Assembly: GCA_019638595.1 (NCBI GenBank)
Contig: JAHBTJ010000018.1
Span: 1-64,000, forward strand
Reading direction: 5' to 3'
Length of the DNA: 64,000 nt
Source: Chitinophagaceae bacterium
GTDB lineage: Bacteria; Bacteroidota; Bacteroidia; Chitinophagales; Chitinophagaceae
Both the position numbers and the translations under genes were made by a program. Position 1 is the stretch's first letter; every line of letters begins with the position of its first letter. Below are positions 27,897 through 37,062 of this stretch, in pieces. The notes under the pieces are model-generated. The model was not told the origin of the DNA. It saw only the letters and a list, made by a program, of their open reading frames with translations, and searched no databases.

Positions 27897-30398
27897 ATGC
27901 CTTGCAAGCTATTGTTCTTTACTATTATAGCTTTTTCACTTCATTGTAAAGCGCTTGGTAATGCGGGTAACCCAAACGAAAGAATTGTTCACGATAAAGC
28001 CCGCCACACAATTTCGATAACGGTACAAAATGGCAATCTGCAATTGTTGATTGACTACTCCGGGGGGTGTTATATTAAGCGCTTGCTGGTAAGAAATAAA
28101 AATATTTTATCCCCCGCAGGAATATTTACAGGTATAAAGAAAAATAATATTGTATATACATCGAAGGAGCTTTCAGATTCGCCGGTTGTTTCAATAAATA
28201 ATAACGTAATAAATATCAGCGGAATTAAATACGGAGCCCCTTCTGCCGGTATACAGGAATCATGGATACTAAGAGTAGAACAGGAAGATATAGCATGGGA
28301 GCTGAAAAGATCATATCCGCAAGGTTTTGAAGCGGAAGAAATGTATTACCCAAAATGGAATTTTACTGATTTATCTGTTTGGAAAGCCGGAATAATTGAT
28401 AATGGCGGAATGGTATGGTGCAAATATTTAAAGAATGTAAATGACAGCTACGGAGTACATACCGGGGGCACAACCTACTGGAATGATATTTCAGGTGATG
28501 GCTTATCGGTTCAGGGCGTGGGTTTAGCCGGGGCACAGATTGCAAGTCAGTATTCTCATAGCCCGGAGGGGGAATTTACCTGTACCCAGTTCGTAACCAA
28601 TACAACGCTCAGGCAACGTTACCACCTTAACCGGTTCGTATCAAAAAAGCCAAATGTTTTTGCTCCATTTAATGTTGAAGAAGGTGAAGTATCGGCCCGC
28701 TATACATTAAAGTATATTGATTACTTCAAACAATACGATCGTGGAGATTTGAAAGCAATTAACGCAGCCGCCGTAAGGGAACTGCTCAATACTACCGCCA
28801 GGTATGGAGTAGTGGATAATAATATTGTTGGCGGAAATGGATGGCTGACGAATTGGAAATGCCTTCATGAACCTTTTTTTGCGCAGATTGGAATTGCATT
28901 GGCCGATAGTAATTATATTAAAAACTTATCTGCTACACTCGACCAGGAACGGGATATGGCAATGCTGCCCGACGGGCGTGTACTCTCGCGCTGGCATAAT
29001 GTACCGGGAGATGAAATACCCGGCACCTATGACCCGACTACCGGTTATTATGAAGCCCAATGGGGGTATACAATAGATTCTCAAACCGGTTATGTAATCA
29101 ATGTATCTGAGCAGTTTAATAATACGGGGGATATTAACTGGCTGAAAGGACATAAAAAAAGTTGTGAGCGCGCTTTAAACTGGCTTCTCAGGAGGGATGA
29201 GAATAATAATGGAATATTTGAGATGATCAACAGGAATATCGCCGAAAAAAAAGCCAGCGATTGGATTGATATAGTGTGGGCAGGATATGAAAACGCGTTC
29301 GTGAACGCGCAGATGTATGCAGCTCTGCAAAAGTGGGCGGAATGTGAGCGTGTGCTGGGAGATGATGATTCGGCTGAAAAATACAGGCAAATTGCATTGA
29401 GGTTAAAGAATGCATTTAATAAACCCATTGAAGAAGGTGGTTTTTGGTTAGAAGAAAAAAAGCAGTATATATACTGGAGAGATGATGACGGAACCATTCA
29501 CGGTAACAACCTGGTGACCCCGGTTAATTTTATGGCTATAGCTTTTGAAATATGTGATGAGCCAAAAAGAATAAATAATATACTGGAACAAATTGAAAAA
29601 CGCACGTCCGCAGAAAAATTATTCCATTGGCCACTTTGTTTCGATTCCTTTAAAGAGGAAGAAGTACATAGTAATAATTGGCCTTTCCCCAGATATGAAA
29701 ATGGCGATATTTTTCCTACCTGGGGCTATTTAGGAATTAAGTCGTACTTAAAATATGATAAGCAGCTTGCGCTTAAATATGTCAGCAACCTTCTTCATCA
29801 ATATGAGCAGGATGGTCTTTCATCACAACGATACAGCAGAACAACCGGGAAAGGTCTCGGCTCAGATATTCTTTCCGGTATTTGTACGGGAATAACAGCT
29901 TTATATACTGACATCTATGGTATTCAACCGCGCTGGAACAGGCTCGTAATTAAACCGGGACTTAGTAAAGAACTTGATGGAACAAAGTTTTCATATCCAT
30001 TGCGGAATAATCGTTATGATATTCTGTTATATCATAATCAATATAATATTTCAGATGGGTTTCATAGTGTTACTTCAAGTAGCAGTTTTGGTATAAGTAG
30101 TATCGTTGATGAATTAAAATTTTTCCCCGGTGACCAGGATACTGTTTTTCTTTCTGTTAAAAGGCAGGATAAAAAAAATGTTTCTCTGAATATTTCGCAA
30201 TGGAATAGTGATGGCATTACATTTATAGTAAAAGATGCAGACAAATACTCCTTGGTGTTAAATGGCTTGCAACCTTCTTCCAATTTTAATGTTTTTATTG
30301 GTAAGGCAAAACAAAAAATGTTGTCAGGCCAGAATGGCGTACTTACAATAAAAGCATTGCTTAAAAAAAATACAGTTATTAAGATTGTTAAAGCCTAA
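27897..30398 (+). CDS. Secreted six-hairpin glycosidase-like protein
   Basis: An 833-aa exported protein (signal peptide about 1-21). The N-terminal beta-sandwich region (about 30-270) is followed by an alpha/alpha six-barrel region (about 280-690) with the helix-pair pattern of six-hairpin glycosidases, e.g. NGWLTNWKCLHEPFFAQIG, DWIDIVWAGYENAFVNAQMYAAL, GDIFPTWGYLGIKSYLKYD, SDILSGICTGITALYTDIYGIQP. A C-terminal beta domain follows. The layout resembles GH63/GH78/GH94-type enzymes, but I cannot place it in a numbered family. It is more AT-rich than its neighbours and on the opposite strand to them. The AraC gene after it may control it. Confidence 0.72.
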   Translation: MPCKLLFFTIIAFSLHCKALGNAGNPNERIVHDKARHTISITVQNGNLQLLIDYSGGCYIKRLLVRNKNILSPAGIFTGIKKNNIVYTSKELSDSPVVSINNNVINISGIKYGAPSAGIQESWILRVEQEDIAWELKRSYPQGFEAEEMYYPKWNFTDLSVWKAGIIDNGGMVWCKYLKNVNDSYGVHTGGTTYWNDISGDGLSVQGVGLAGAQIASQYSHSPEGEFTCTQFVTNTTLRQRYHLNRFVSKKPNVFAPFNVEEGEVSARYTLKYIDYFKQYDRGDLKAINAAAVRELLNTTARYGVVDNNIVGGNGWLTNWKCLHEPFFAQIGIALADSNYIKNLSATLDQERDMAMLPDGRVLSRWHNVPGDEIPGTYDPTTGYYEAQWGYTIDSQTGYVINVSEQFNNTGDINWLKGHKKSCERALNWLLRRDENNNGIFEMINRNIAEKKASDWIDIVWAGYENAFVNAQMYAALQKWAECERVLGDDDSAEKYRQIALRLKNAFNKPIEEGGFWLEEKKQYIYWRDDDGTIHGNNLVTPVNFMAIAFEICDEPKRINNILEQIEKRTSAEKLFHWPLCFDSFKEEEVHSNNWPFPRYENGDIFPTWGYLGIKSYLKYDKQLALKYVSNLLHQYEQDGLSSQRYSRTTGKGLGSDILSGICTGITALYTDIYGIQPRWNRLVIKPGLSKELDGTKFSYPLRNNRYDILLYHNQYNISDGFHSVTSSSSFGISSIVDELKFFPGDQDTVFLSVKRQDKKNVSLNISQWNSDGITFIVKDADKYSLVLNGLQPSSNFNVFIGKAKQKMLSGQNGVLTIKALLKKNTVIKIVKA

Positions 30399-30495
30399 TG
30401 AATGTTTTAAAGATTGGTAAAATAAATGTTGAATATATTTTTATTGTAGGTTTTTAAAGAACATTTTTGATTAAGATTAACGATAATCCGTCATT

Positions 30496-31410
30496 ATGAA
30501 TAGTAGTTTCTTCAAGTATCTTAATGTAAGCTCCATGGAGGAAAAGTGGGGGATGTACGTTACCTCTGTTGGTTATTCTAAAGTAGTGCCACACGAAGAA
30601 TATCCAAATCAGAAACATCCTCGTAGCCATGCACTTACCTGGAACAGGGGCAGAATACTGAATGACTATTATTTAGTTTTTATTTCAAAAGGCAAAGGGG
30701 TCTTCGCATCTACCCAAACGGAGCCAGAGAAGATAGAAGAAGGAACTTGCTTTTTCCTGTTTCCGGGAGTTCGCCATCGTTATAAGCCTGATATGAACTC
30801 GGGATGGGAAGAGTATTGGATAGGGTTTCATGGTTATTATATAGAACAATTAATGAAACAAAAATTTTTTAATCCTCACCAACCTTGTTTGTATATCGGT
30901 TTAAATAAAGATTTGCTGATTCTTTTCAATCAAATGCTGGATGTCGTAAAATCCTCATTGGTTGGATATGCTCAGCAAATTTCAGGTATTGCATTACAAA
31001 TTCTCGGATTAATAAATACGTTATCTGTTAATAAGCAATATAGCAGTAACCCTCTGGATAAACTTATATCCAAAGCTAAATTTATCATGCAGGAATCCAT
31101 TACTGGCACTATTGATATGCAGCATGTGGCTTATCAATTACCTATGGGATATTCTGCTTTCAGAAAGAATTTCAAAATGCTAACAGGATATTCTCCCAAT
31201 CAATATTATTTGAATTTGCGTCTTACCCGCTCAAAGGAATTGCTGGCATCAACAACATTGAGTGTTGAAGAAATTGCTGATCAAACAGGTTTTGATTCTA
31301 TATATTACTTTTCTAAAATCTTTAAAAAGAAAACAGGAGTTTCCCCTAATTTGTATCGGAGCCAAATTTTGGAGTCCCCCTTATCCTATTCTACTTTTTT
31401 AAAAAAATAG
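30496..31410 (+). CDS. AraC-family transcriptional regulator (island)
   Basis: A 304-aa regulator. The N-terminal cupin domain (about 50-110, GTCFFLFPGVRHRYKPD, EEYWIGFHG) is of the type found in sugar-responsive AraC proteins. The C-terminal two-helix-turn-helix domain (about 205-295) has STTLSVEEIADQTGFDSIYYFSKIFKKKTGVSPNLYR. It lies 97 bases after the glycosidase-like gene on the same strand and likely controls the island genes. It is the only dedicated regulator candidate near the large cluster downstream. Confidence 0.9.
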   Translation: MNSSFFKYLNVSSMEEKWGMYVTSVGYSKVVPHEEYPNQKHPRSHALTWNRGRILNDYYLVFISKGKGVFASTQTEPEKIEEGTCFFLFPGVRHRYKPDMNSGWEEYWIGFHGYYIEQLMKQKFFNPHQPCLYIGLNKDLLILFNQMLDVVKSSLVGYAQQISGIALQILGLINTLSVNKQYSSNPLDKLISKAKFIMQESITGTIDMQHVAYQLPMGYSAFRKNFKMLTGYSPNQYYLNLRLTRSKELLASTTLSVEEIADQTGFDSIYYFSKIFKKKTGVSPNLYRSQILESPLSYSTFLKK

Positions 31411-31799
31411 CAAAAAGTACAAAACCTGCTTCGTTTGGTATTACCTAAAGCGTAATGGGTATAGTAGTTTTAATGCTGCAATAGTTTTATTGAACAAAAA
31501 TTACTTGCGTATGAAGAAAGCTAAAAGTTCCATTAGTCATCATTACCCAAAGTTACCAATTCTTATTTTGTTCACTCTTAGCTTAAGTGTTTCCATTTCA
31601 CAAGATTATTTAAAATATTGGGAAGGTAGCAGATTCGGTAAATAAAACAACTTTTACAACAGGACTATTCATTTACCCACCTCCTGTAATATAAATACAT
31701 ATTAATGCACCCCCCGGGAATTAATATAGGGTTGATTTACAAAAAAGACAAAGTGATTCACCTGTTATAAGTCCAATTATTTATACAAAAAATGAGTTT
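31411..31799. other. Gap with one short truncated frame
   Basis: 389 AT-rich bases between the AraC regulator and the PhyH gene. Apart from the 44-codon frame described separately, nothing is recognisable. The PhyH promoter should be near its 3' end, but no clear box was found. Confidence 0.5.
31511..31645 (+). pseudogene. Truncated start of a secreted protein, 44 codons
   Basis: The frame starts with ATG, a basic stretch (MKKAKSSISHHYPK), a hydrophobic core (LPILILFTLSLSVSIS) and a signal-peptidase-like site before QDYLKYWEGSRFGK, then stops. It reads as a signal peptide plus a few residues of a mature protein, cut short. It may be the beginning of a lost SusC or hydrolase gene, or a real small secreted peptide. 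Too little remains to choose. Confidence 0.35.
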
Positions 31800-31800
31800 A

Positions 31801-32615
31801 TGAATACACTAATAAGAAGCGATCAAATTGAAAGCTATCAAAAAGATGGCTATTTAGTTATTGACGACTTTCTCAGCCCTGAAGAGCTTAATGTATGGCG
31901 TGAGGCCGTAACGGAAGCCATTAAGGAGCGTAATGGCCGGAAAATGCCGGGAAAGGATGTGAAAACAGGAGATGACGATGGTATTAACAAGGAGAGTGAT
32001 TACTACGGAAAAGTATTTGACCAGATGCTGAACCTTTGGCAAACCAATGAAAAAGTAAAAAAGCTGATGCTGGACGAAAAGCTGGGTAAGATGGCAGCAT
32101 CACTTGCCGGATGGCAGGGCACACGTATATGGCACGACCAGGCTTTGATAAAACGACCATGGGCAAATCCTACCTCCTGGCATCTTGATACTCCTTTTTG
32201 GTCGTTTAGCGACCGGCGGGCGCTGTCGGTTTGGGTAGCGCTTGATGATGCAACACTTGAAAACGGATGCCTTTATTTTATTCCGGGTTCGCATCACACA
32301 ACGCGTTTTGAGAACCCCGGTATTGGTAAAAATATGGATGCGATCTTTGATTGCTATCCTGAGTTCCGGGAATCAAGATCTGTTGCCGCACCCATGAAAG
32401 CAGGAAGTTGTTCTTTTCATAACGGGTTAACAATACATGGAGCAGGAGCAAATATGACCAATGGATTCAGGCGTGCGTTTACCTGTGCTTATATGCCCGA
32501 TGGCGCAGCTTTCAATGGTGTTCAAAATATCCTTACTGATGAGCAGGTAAAGATTTTGAATATTGGAGATGCTTTAAATAACGACAGGCAAAATCCATTG
32601 ATATATACATCTTAA
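31801..32615 (+). CDS. Phytanoyl-CoA dioxygenase (PhyH) family oxygenase
   Basis: A 271-aa cytosolic Fe(II)/2-oxoglutarate-dependent dioxygenase. The iron-binding triad is visible: His128 and Asp130 in SWHLDTPF and a distal His (His213 in TIHGAGAN). Arg224 or Arg225 would bind the 2-oxoglutarate carboxylate. The double-stranded beta-helix core covers about 100-235, with ALSVWVALDDAT and NGCLYFIPGSHH. It hydroxylates or oxidatively cleaves a small substrate. The last gene inside the island, it is distantly related to the PhyH gene at 45966-46721 in the main cluster, so the two may act in one pathway. Confidence 0.88.
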
Positions 32616-32880
32616 AGGACGAAGACAGGCGCCCGGGATTTTTTGGTCTTGAGAACCTTGAATTACATGCTCCGGTTCTTCAAATAATGGTTGAAGGATT
32701 GTACGATCATCAAAGCGCTAAAGATAGTAAACCATTCGCACTCAACGACTTTATAAACATTATAAGAAGTTGTATAAAGAGGATAAGGTACGGGATGCAG
32801 CATATGGGAATAGATCCTTATGCCCTATGCTTTCTCACCAACTGGTCCAGCCACCATCCACCACAAGGTTATGCCCCGTA
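32582..32880 (+). pseudogene. C-terminal gene fragment of unknown family across repeat copy 2
   Basis: A frame with no start codon upstream of the repeat runs through copy 2. It reads RRPGFFGLENLELHAPVL, then the repeat-coded QIMVEGLYDHQSAKD, then SKPFALNDFINIIRSC and YGMQHMGIDPYALCF. The composition looks like conserved protein, not noise. After about 32826 the frame runs into the antisense of the next gene. I do not recognise the family. It shows that the repeat is a piece of a former coding sequence. Confidence 0.45.
32679..32726. repeat. 48-bp direct repeat, copy 2
   Basis: Identical to 27587-27634 in the same orientation. The bases on each side of the two copies differ, so the repeat ends are sharp at 48 bp. 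Confidence 0.9.
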
Positions 32881-33614
32881 ACATAGCCAGACACATCTGA
32901 TAATAAAAAAGCTACCGGCCCTGCAATTTCATCAGCAACACCTATTCTACCCATCGGTGATTTTTTTGCAAGCCGTGCTATAAAATCAGGATAATTTTGC
33001 TGAACAGCCGGGTTGGGAAAAGGTCCCGGCGATATACAATTCACCCGTACTTGCTGCTTTGCCCAATGCACGGCGAGATATTTTGTCATTTGAATAATGC
33101 CGGCCTTACCCACGCCATATTCCAGCGGATTCTTGCTCATAGGCGCTTCGTATACCTCGTCGTTGGGAGATACCATACCGTACATGCTTGAAAACAACAC
33201 AATGCTTCCCCTACCCTTTTCAATCATGTTGTTTGCCACTTCACGGGCAAGTATAAACGTAGCGGTAAGCGCCGCGTGGTTTACCTTGTCAAAATCTTCA
33301 TCGGTAAGTTCTTCCAGCCTTTTGGAAGTAGAACCAAACGCGAGGTTGACCAAGCCATCCGGGCTACCGTAAAGCGCTACCTGCTCTTTAACGAACTCAG
33401 CAATAAAGCCCGTATCGTTAATATTGAAAGAAGCTGTTGCAACGCTATCGCTTAGCCCTGCATTATTTACAAAATCAGCAGCACGGTTTTCCATATCTAT
33501 ACATAATATCTTTGCACCGAGGTTACTTAAGAATGTAACCACTGCCTGCCCGAGGTAACCGGCTCCTCCAATCACCCAAATCAATTTGTCTTTTAATTGA
33601 AAAGCATTATTCAT
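32835..33614 (-). CDS. SDR family oxidoreductase (cluster, 3' end)
   Basis: A cytosolic NAD(P)-dependent dehydrogenase of about 259 aa. ATG 33614 (MNNAFQLKDKLIWVIGGAGYLG) is preferred over 33641 because the cofactor motif then begins at the usual distance. GGAGYLG binds the cofactor, Asp after strand two (CIDMEN) favours NAD, FSSMYG gives the catalytic Ser and EYGVGKAG gives Tyr and Lys. It begins 28 bases (with the upstream ATG, 1 base) after the alcohol dehydrogenase gene, so they share a transcript. It resembles the SDR at 36277-37056 and is likely its paralogue. Confidence 0.88.
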   Translation of the reverse strand: MNNAFQLKDKLIWVIGGAGYLGQAVVTFLSNLGAKILCIDMENRAADFVNNAGLSDSVATASFNINDTGFIAEFVKEQVALYGSPDGLVNLAFGSTSKRLEELTDEDFDKVNHAALTATFILAREVANNMIEKGRGSIVLFSSMYGMVSPNDEVYEAPMSKNPLEYGVGKAGIIQMTKYLAVHWAKQQVRVNCISPGPFPNPAVQQNYPDFIARLAKKSPMGRIGVADEIAGPVAFLLSDVSGYVTGHNLVVDGGWTSW

Positions 33615-33642
33615 ATCTGTTCTTTTTATCGGATTAAACATC

Positions 33643-34773
33643 TCAGGTAAATGATATAATCTGTCTCAGCGCAGCACCGGCAGCTAATCGCTCCACTCCT
33701 TCATTTATTTCATGCAGGCCTATGGTATGAGACAATAACCGCTCAACAGGCAACCTGCCTGACAGGTGTAAAGCAATAAATGCGGGGATATCTCTTGCAG
33801 GGATACAGCTACCTAAATAAGAGCCTTTTAAAGTCCTTTCTTCACCCACCAGCAATGCAGGAGACAAAGCAAAAGAAACAGAAGGATGAGGTAAGCCGGC
33901 GGTAACGGTAACACCCCCACGCTTTGTGGAAGCATAGGCAAAATCCAATGCTTTAACAGCGCCGGCAAATTCCACGGCAATATCCGCACCGCCACCAGTA
34001 ATATCTTTTATTTGCTGCACCGCCTCCGGGTCAGCAGGATCTAACACATAATGGGCGCCCATAGCCAGCGCCACAGTTCGTTTATCTGCATTGATATCGG
34101 CCGCTATTACTGTTGCGGCTCCACCGGCCAAAGCCCCAAGCAATGCGGCGAGCCCTACACCGCCGAGTCCCACAACAAGAACAGTTTGCCCGGCATTTAA
34201 TTTAGCGGTATTGATAACAGCGCCCACACCTGTCAACACCGCGCAACCAAACAACGCCGCGACAGCATACGAAATATCCGCATTGATCTTTACCAGGGAA
34301 CGACGCGATACTACCGCGTATTCCGCGAACGCCGATACTCCAAGATGATGCTGAAGATCGCGGAGTGAGACATTTTTCAGGCGGACACTTCCGTTCAGCA
34401 ATATGCCTTTTGTATTGGCGGCAGCGCCCGGCTCGCAGAGTGCAGGCCGTCCTGTCATACAGGGAATACAATGCCCGCAGGCCGGCACAAATGAAAAGAC
34501 AACATGATCACCAGTCTTCAGATCATCTACACCTGCACCACATTCCACTACTTCTCCGGCTGCTTCATGACCGATTACCATGGGTAGCGGTCTTGGGCGA
34601 CTGCCGTCAATTACCGATAAGTCTGAATGACATATACCCGCGGCATGTATCTTTATCAAGACTTCTTCCTGCAACGGAGCGCTCAGGTATACTTCTTCAA
34701 TTTGCAGCGGTTGAGTTTCAGTGTATGGTCTGGGCTTCCCTGTTTCATACAAAATCGCAGCCTTCATTTTCAT
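33643..34773 (-). CDS. Zinc-dependent alcohol dehydrogenase (MDR family)
   Basis: A 376-aa medium-chain dehydrogenase. Catalytic zinc ligands are Cys48 (GICHSD) and His69-Glu70 (GHEAAG); the structural zinc site has Cys99, Cys102, Cys105 and Cys113 (CGHCIPCMTGRPALC). The Rossmann motif is GLGGVG, followed by AADIN (Asp, NAD preference). It is of the class III-like type and should oxidise an alcohol or aldehyde of the pathway in the cytosol. It is tightly spaced with both neighbours (1 and 18 bases), within the long minus-strand unit. Confidence 0.92.
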   Translation of the reverse strand: MKMKAAILYETGKPRPYTETQPLQIEEVYLSAPLQEEVLIKIHAAGICHSDLSVIDGSRPRPLPMVIGHEAAGEVVECGAGVDDLKTGDHVVFSFVPACGHCIPCMTGRPALCEPGAAANTKGILLNGSVRLKNVSLRDLQHHLGVSAFAEYAVVSRRSLVKINADISYAVAALFGCAVLTGVGAVINTAKLNAGQTVLVVGLGGVGLAALLGALAGGAATVIAADINADKRTVALAMGAHYVLDPADPEAVQQIKDITGGGADIAVEFAGAVKALDFAYASTKRGGVTVTAGLPHPSVSFALSPALLVGEERTLKGSYLGSCIPARDIPAFIALHLSGRLPVERLLSHTIGLHEINEGVERLAAGAALRQIISFT

Positions 34774-34791
34774 ATGACTTATTTGATCGTG

Positions 34792-36246
34792 CTAATTGAA
34801 TTTTATTGAATACAGGTCCGCATCTTTAAGATAAAACTTTAGCCTGATCGTTTTTCCTGCCAGCGGGGAAACATCCTGCGTCCCCTTCCACAATACTATA
34901 CGGCTGATCTCGTTTCCTATCATTTCCTGGCAGTCGTTCACTTTAAATCCAGGTACCGGTTTATTTTCTTCATCCAGTATTTCAACCTTCACATAACCTG
35001 CCGCGGAGGTAGCATAATTTATTTCCAGCTCTCTTCCTTTAAATACAAAAGGCTTTGTAAGCGCTTCACCCGCCGTAAAATCAGCATGCAGGGAAGCAAA
35101 TCCATCCAACCGCAACGTATACCTTTTGATATGCGCCGTTGGCTGCGCATAGCTTTCATTAACGTATACTGACATTTCTGCTTTTCCTGTTTGCACCACA
35201 TTTAAAACAGGATAATTAGACCGCGATACCCAGTTCTCCAGTCCAATGCCGGGACGGATAAAAGATTGCATGAATGTTCTGTCGTATACATTCCCTCCCC
35301 GCGTGGTCATCAGCACCGCGTCTGAACAGTCTTTAAAATAATTGGGATTTATATCCAGGGCTTTTGCCTGCTCTTCGGAAATCACCTGGCGTTCCGGCAT
35401 AAACCTCGCTCCTATGGCAATATAAATTTGCGGAGCACGAAAATAAGGACTGGTTTGATTGGTGTACAAATGTTCAGGCGCCGTATTGCCAAAGCCCATC
35501 CTGGCCGGAGCAGTCCAACGGATAAAATCTTTTGATGTGGTTTTGCTTACCGACCGGAAACCTTTGTAATCCGTAAATCCCCCATCGCTCCAGGTACGGA
35601 AATAACAAACATACTGTTGCTCGCTCTCCGACCAGAAAGCTACATTCTGCGAATCGAAAACACCTGTTTTAAAAACGGCTGTATCTCTCCATTTTTTCCA
35701 GTGAATACCGTCTGCGGAAACAAATGCGATCAATCCCGTTTTATTGGTACCTCCCAGGGCTTTAAATTTTTCGGCCGGTTTAACGTTGGGGTTTGCATCT
35801 AAGAACGGGCTGAAATTATGCGTGGCAGGCGCTGTATTTGCCAGTATCACATTATTATTTTTTGTTCCATTCACTGTATAAATTCCCAGCGAGGGTTTGT
35901 TCCAGTGAATGCCATCGTCAGACTCCGCGTAACAGGTAACCTCATTATCATTTCCATCCTTACCGGCCTCACGGATGCCACGATAATATAACCGGTAACG
36001 ATCGTTATCTTTTATGACCGTACAATAAGCAGAGAAATTTCCTTCCCAGGGCTGGTCAAACTTCAACACCATACCTTCATTGCGGGGATAGTGCAACTGC
36101 TGCACTACGCCTGTCATTGTTTCGATGAGATACTGGTCAATGAAAAGCTCCCTGTTATTTCCCAATGGCAGGGGACCTGGAGTTTGCGCAGGCAGCAGCA
36201 GGCTTAACAATACACATACAGGTATGATCAACACCGCTTTTCGCAT
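34792..36246 (-). CDS. Secreted five-bladed-propeller glycosidase-like protein
   Basis: An exported protein of about 484 aa. ATG 36246 gives a clean signal peptide (MRKAVLIIPVCVLLSLLLPAQ). It opens with RELFIDQYLIETMTG, and carries YRLYYRG, ESDDGIHWNKP and SADGIHWKKW, the repeating blade marks of GH32/GH43/GH130-like propellers. A C-terminal beta-sandwich (about 380-484) follows. Proteins with the LFIDxYLI opening are common in Planctomycetota and Bacteroidota; I cannot give a family number or activity. It is embedded between dehydrogenase genes, which suggests that its product feeds them. Confidence 0.75.
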   Translation of the reverse strand: MRKAVLIIPVCVLLSLLLPAQTPGPLPLGNNRELFIDQYLIETMTGVVQQLHYPRNEGMVLKFDQPWEGNFSAYCTVIKDNDRYRLYYRGIREAGKDGNDNEVTCYAESDDGIHWNKPSLGIYTVNGTKNNNVILANTAPATHNFSPFLDANPNVKPAEKFKALGGTNKTGLIAFVSADGIHWKKWRDTAVFKTGVFDSQNVAFWSESEQQYVCYFRTWSDGGFTDYKGFRSVSKTTSKDFIRWTAPARMGFGNTAPEHLYTNQTSPYFRAPQIYIAIGARFMPERQVISEEQAKALDINPNYFKDCSDAVLMTTRGGNVYDRTFMQSFIRPGIGLENWVSRSNYPVLNVVQTGKAEMSVYVNESYAQPTAHIKRYTLRLDGFASLHADFTAGEALTKPFVFKGRELEINYATSAAGYVKVEILDEENKPVPGFKVNDCQEMIGNEISRIVLWKGTQDVSPLAGKTIRLKFYLKDADLYSIKFN

Positions 36247-36276
36247 GTAATGTAACAGGCACATTCAATATTATTT

Positions 36277-37056
36277 TTAAGCATACAATCCGCCGTCAAT
36301 TAAAATGTTCTCTCCGTTAATATACGCTCCCGCATCTGAAGCTAACAATACGATCAAACCTTTAATATCATCCTTGTTCGCCATCCTGCCCAGCGGAACT
36401 TTTTTGCAATAATTTTCTACAAATTTTTCCGGCTGGTTGTTGAACAACCCTCCGGGACTGATACAGTTAAAACGGGTATTCTTGCCGGCATGCGTTTTAG
36501 CCATGAAACGGGTAAGCATGATCAACCCGGCATTATGAAAGCAATAATCCGGGGCAATATCACCCATGCCCGGTATACCATCGTAGTTCGAATATATAGG
36601 TGCATACATACCCATCATAGAGCTGATATTGATCACACTGCCTCCTCCTGACCGTATTATCAGATCTGTCATCTCCCTGAGGATATCCATCATGCCGGTG
36701 GCATTCACCCGCATAGATTCATCAAACTGTTCGATAGTTCCGTTGTATCCTTTCATGGGCCGTGATACAGCATTGTTGATAAAAACATCCAGCTTACCGA
36801 ACTGCTTTATAATATTTTCCTTCAGGTTTAATACCGATGCTTTATCCGCCTGGTCTACCTGCATACCATGAACATCCCATCCTCCTGCACGGAAATCCGC
36901 TGCCGTCTTTTCTATAGCCTCCATATTACGGGAAGCAATGATCACCGTAGCGCCCGCTTCGCCCAAGCCTTCGGTGATGGAGCGGCCATAATTACCTGCG
37001 CCACCTGTAACTAATACCACCTTGTTCTTTAAACTAAACAATTGCATTACGTTCAT
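36277..37056 (-). CDS. SDR family protein with replaced catalytic lysine
   Basis: 259 aa with a normal Rossmann core (VTGGAGNYGRSI, 16-27), NNAVSRP, and catalytic Ser145/146 in ISSMMG. The active-site motif, however, reads Y171-C-F-H-N175: the lysine of YxxxK is asparagine. The aligned motif in the paralogue at 32835-33614 is YGVGK. Loss of Lys normally abolishes or strongly weakens SDR activity, so the protein may use another general base, act as a structural partner, or be non-catalytic. It is spaced 6 and 12 bases from its neighbours, clearly within the operon. Confidence 0.85.
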   Translation of the reverse strand: MNVMQLFSLKNKVVLVTGGAGNYGRSITEGLGEAGATVIIASRNMEAIEKTAADFRAGGWDVHGMQVDQADKASVLNLKENIIKQFGKLDVFINNAVSRPMKGYNGTIEQFDESMRVNATGMMDILREMTDLIIRSGGGSVINISSMMGMYAPIYSNYDGIPGMGDIAPDYCFHNAGLIMLTRFMAKTHAGKNTRFNCISPGGLFNNQPEKFVENYCKKVPLGRMANKDDIKGLIVLLASDAGAYINGENILIDGGLYA

Positions 37057-37062
37057 GCGTAA

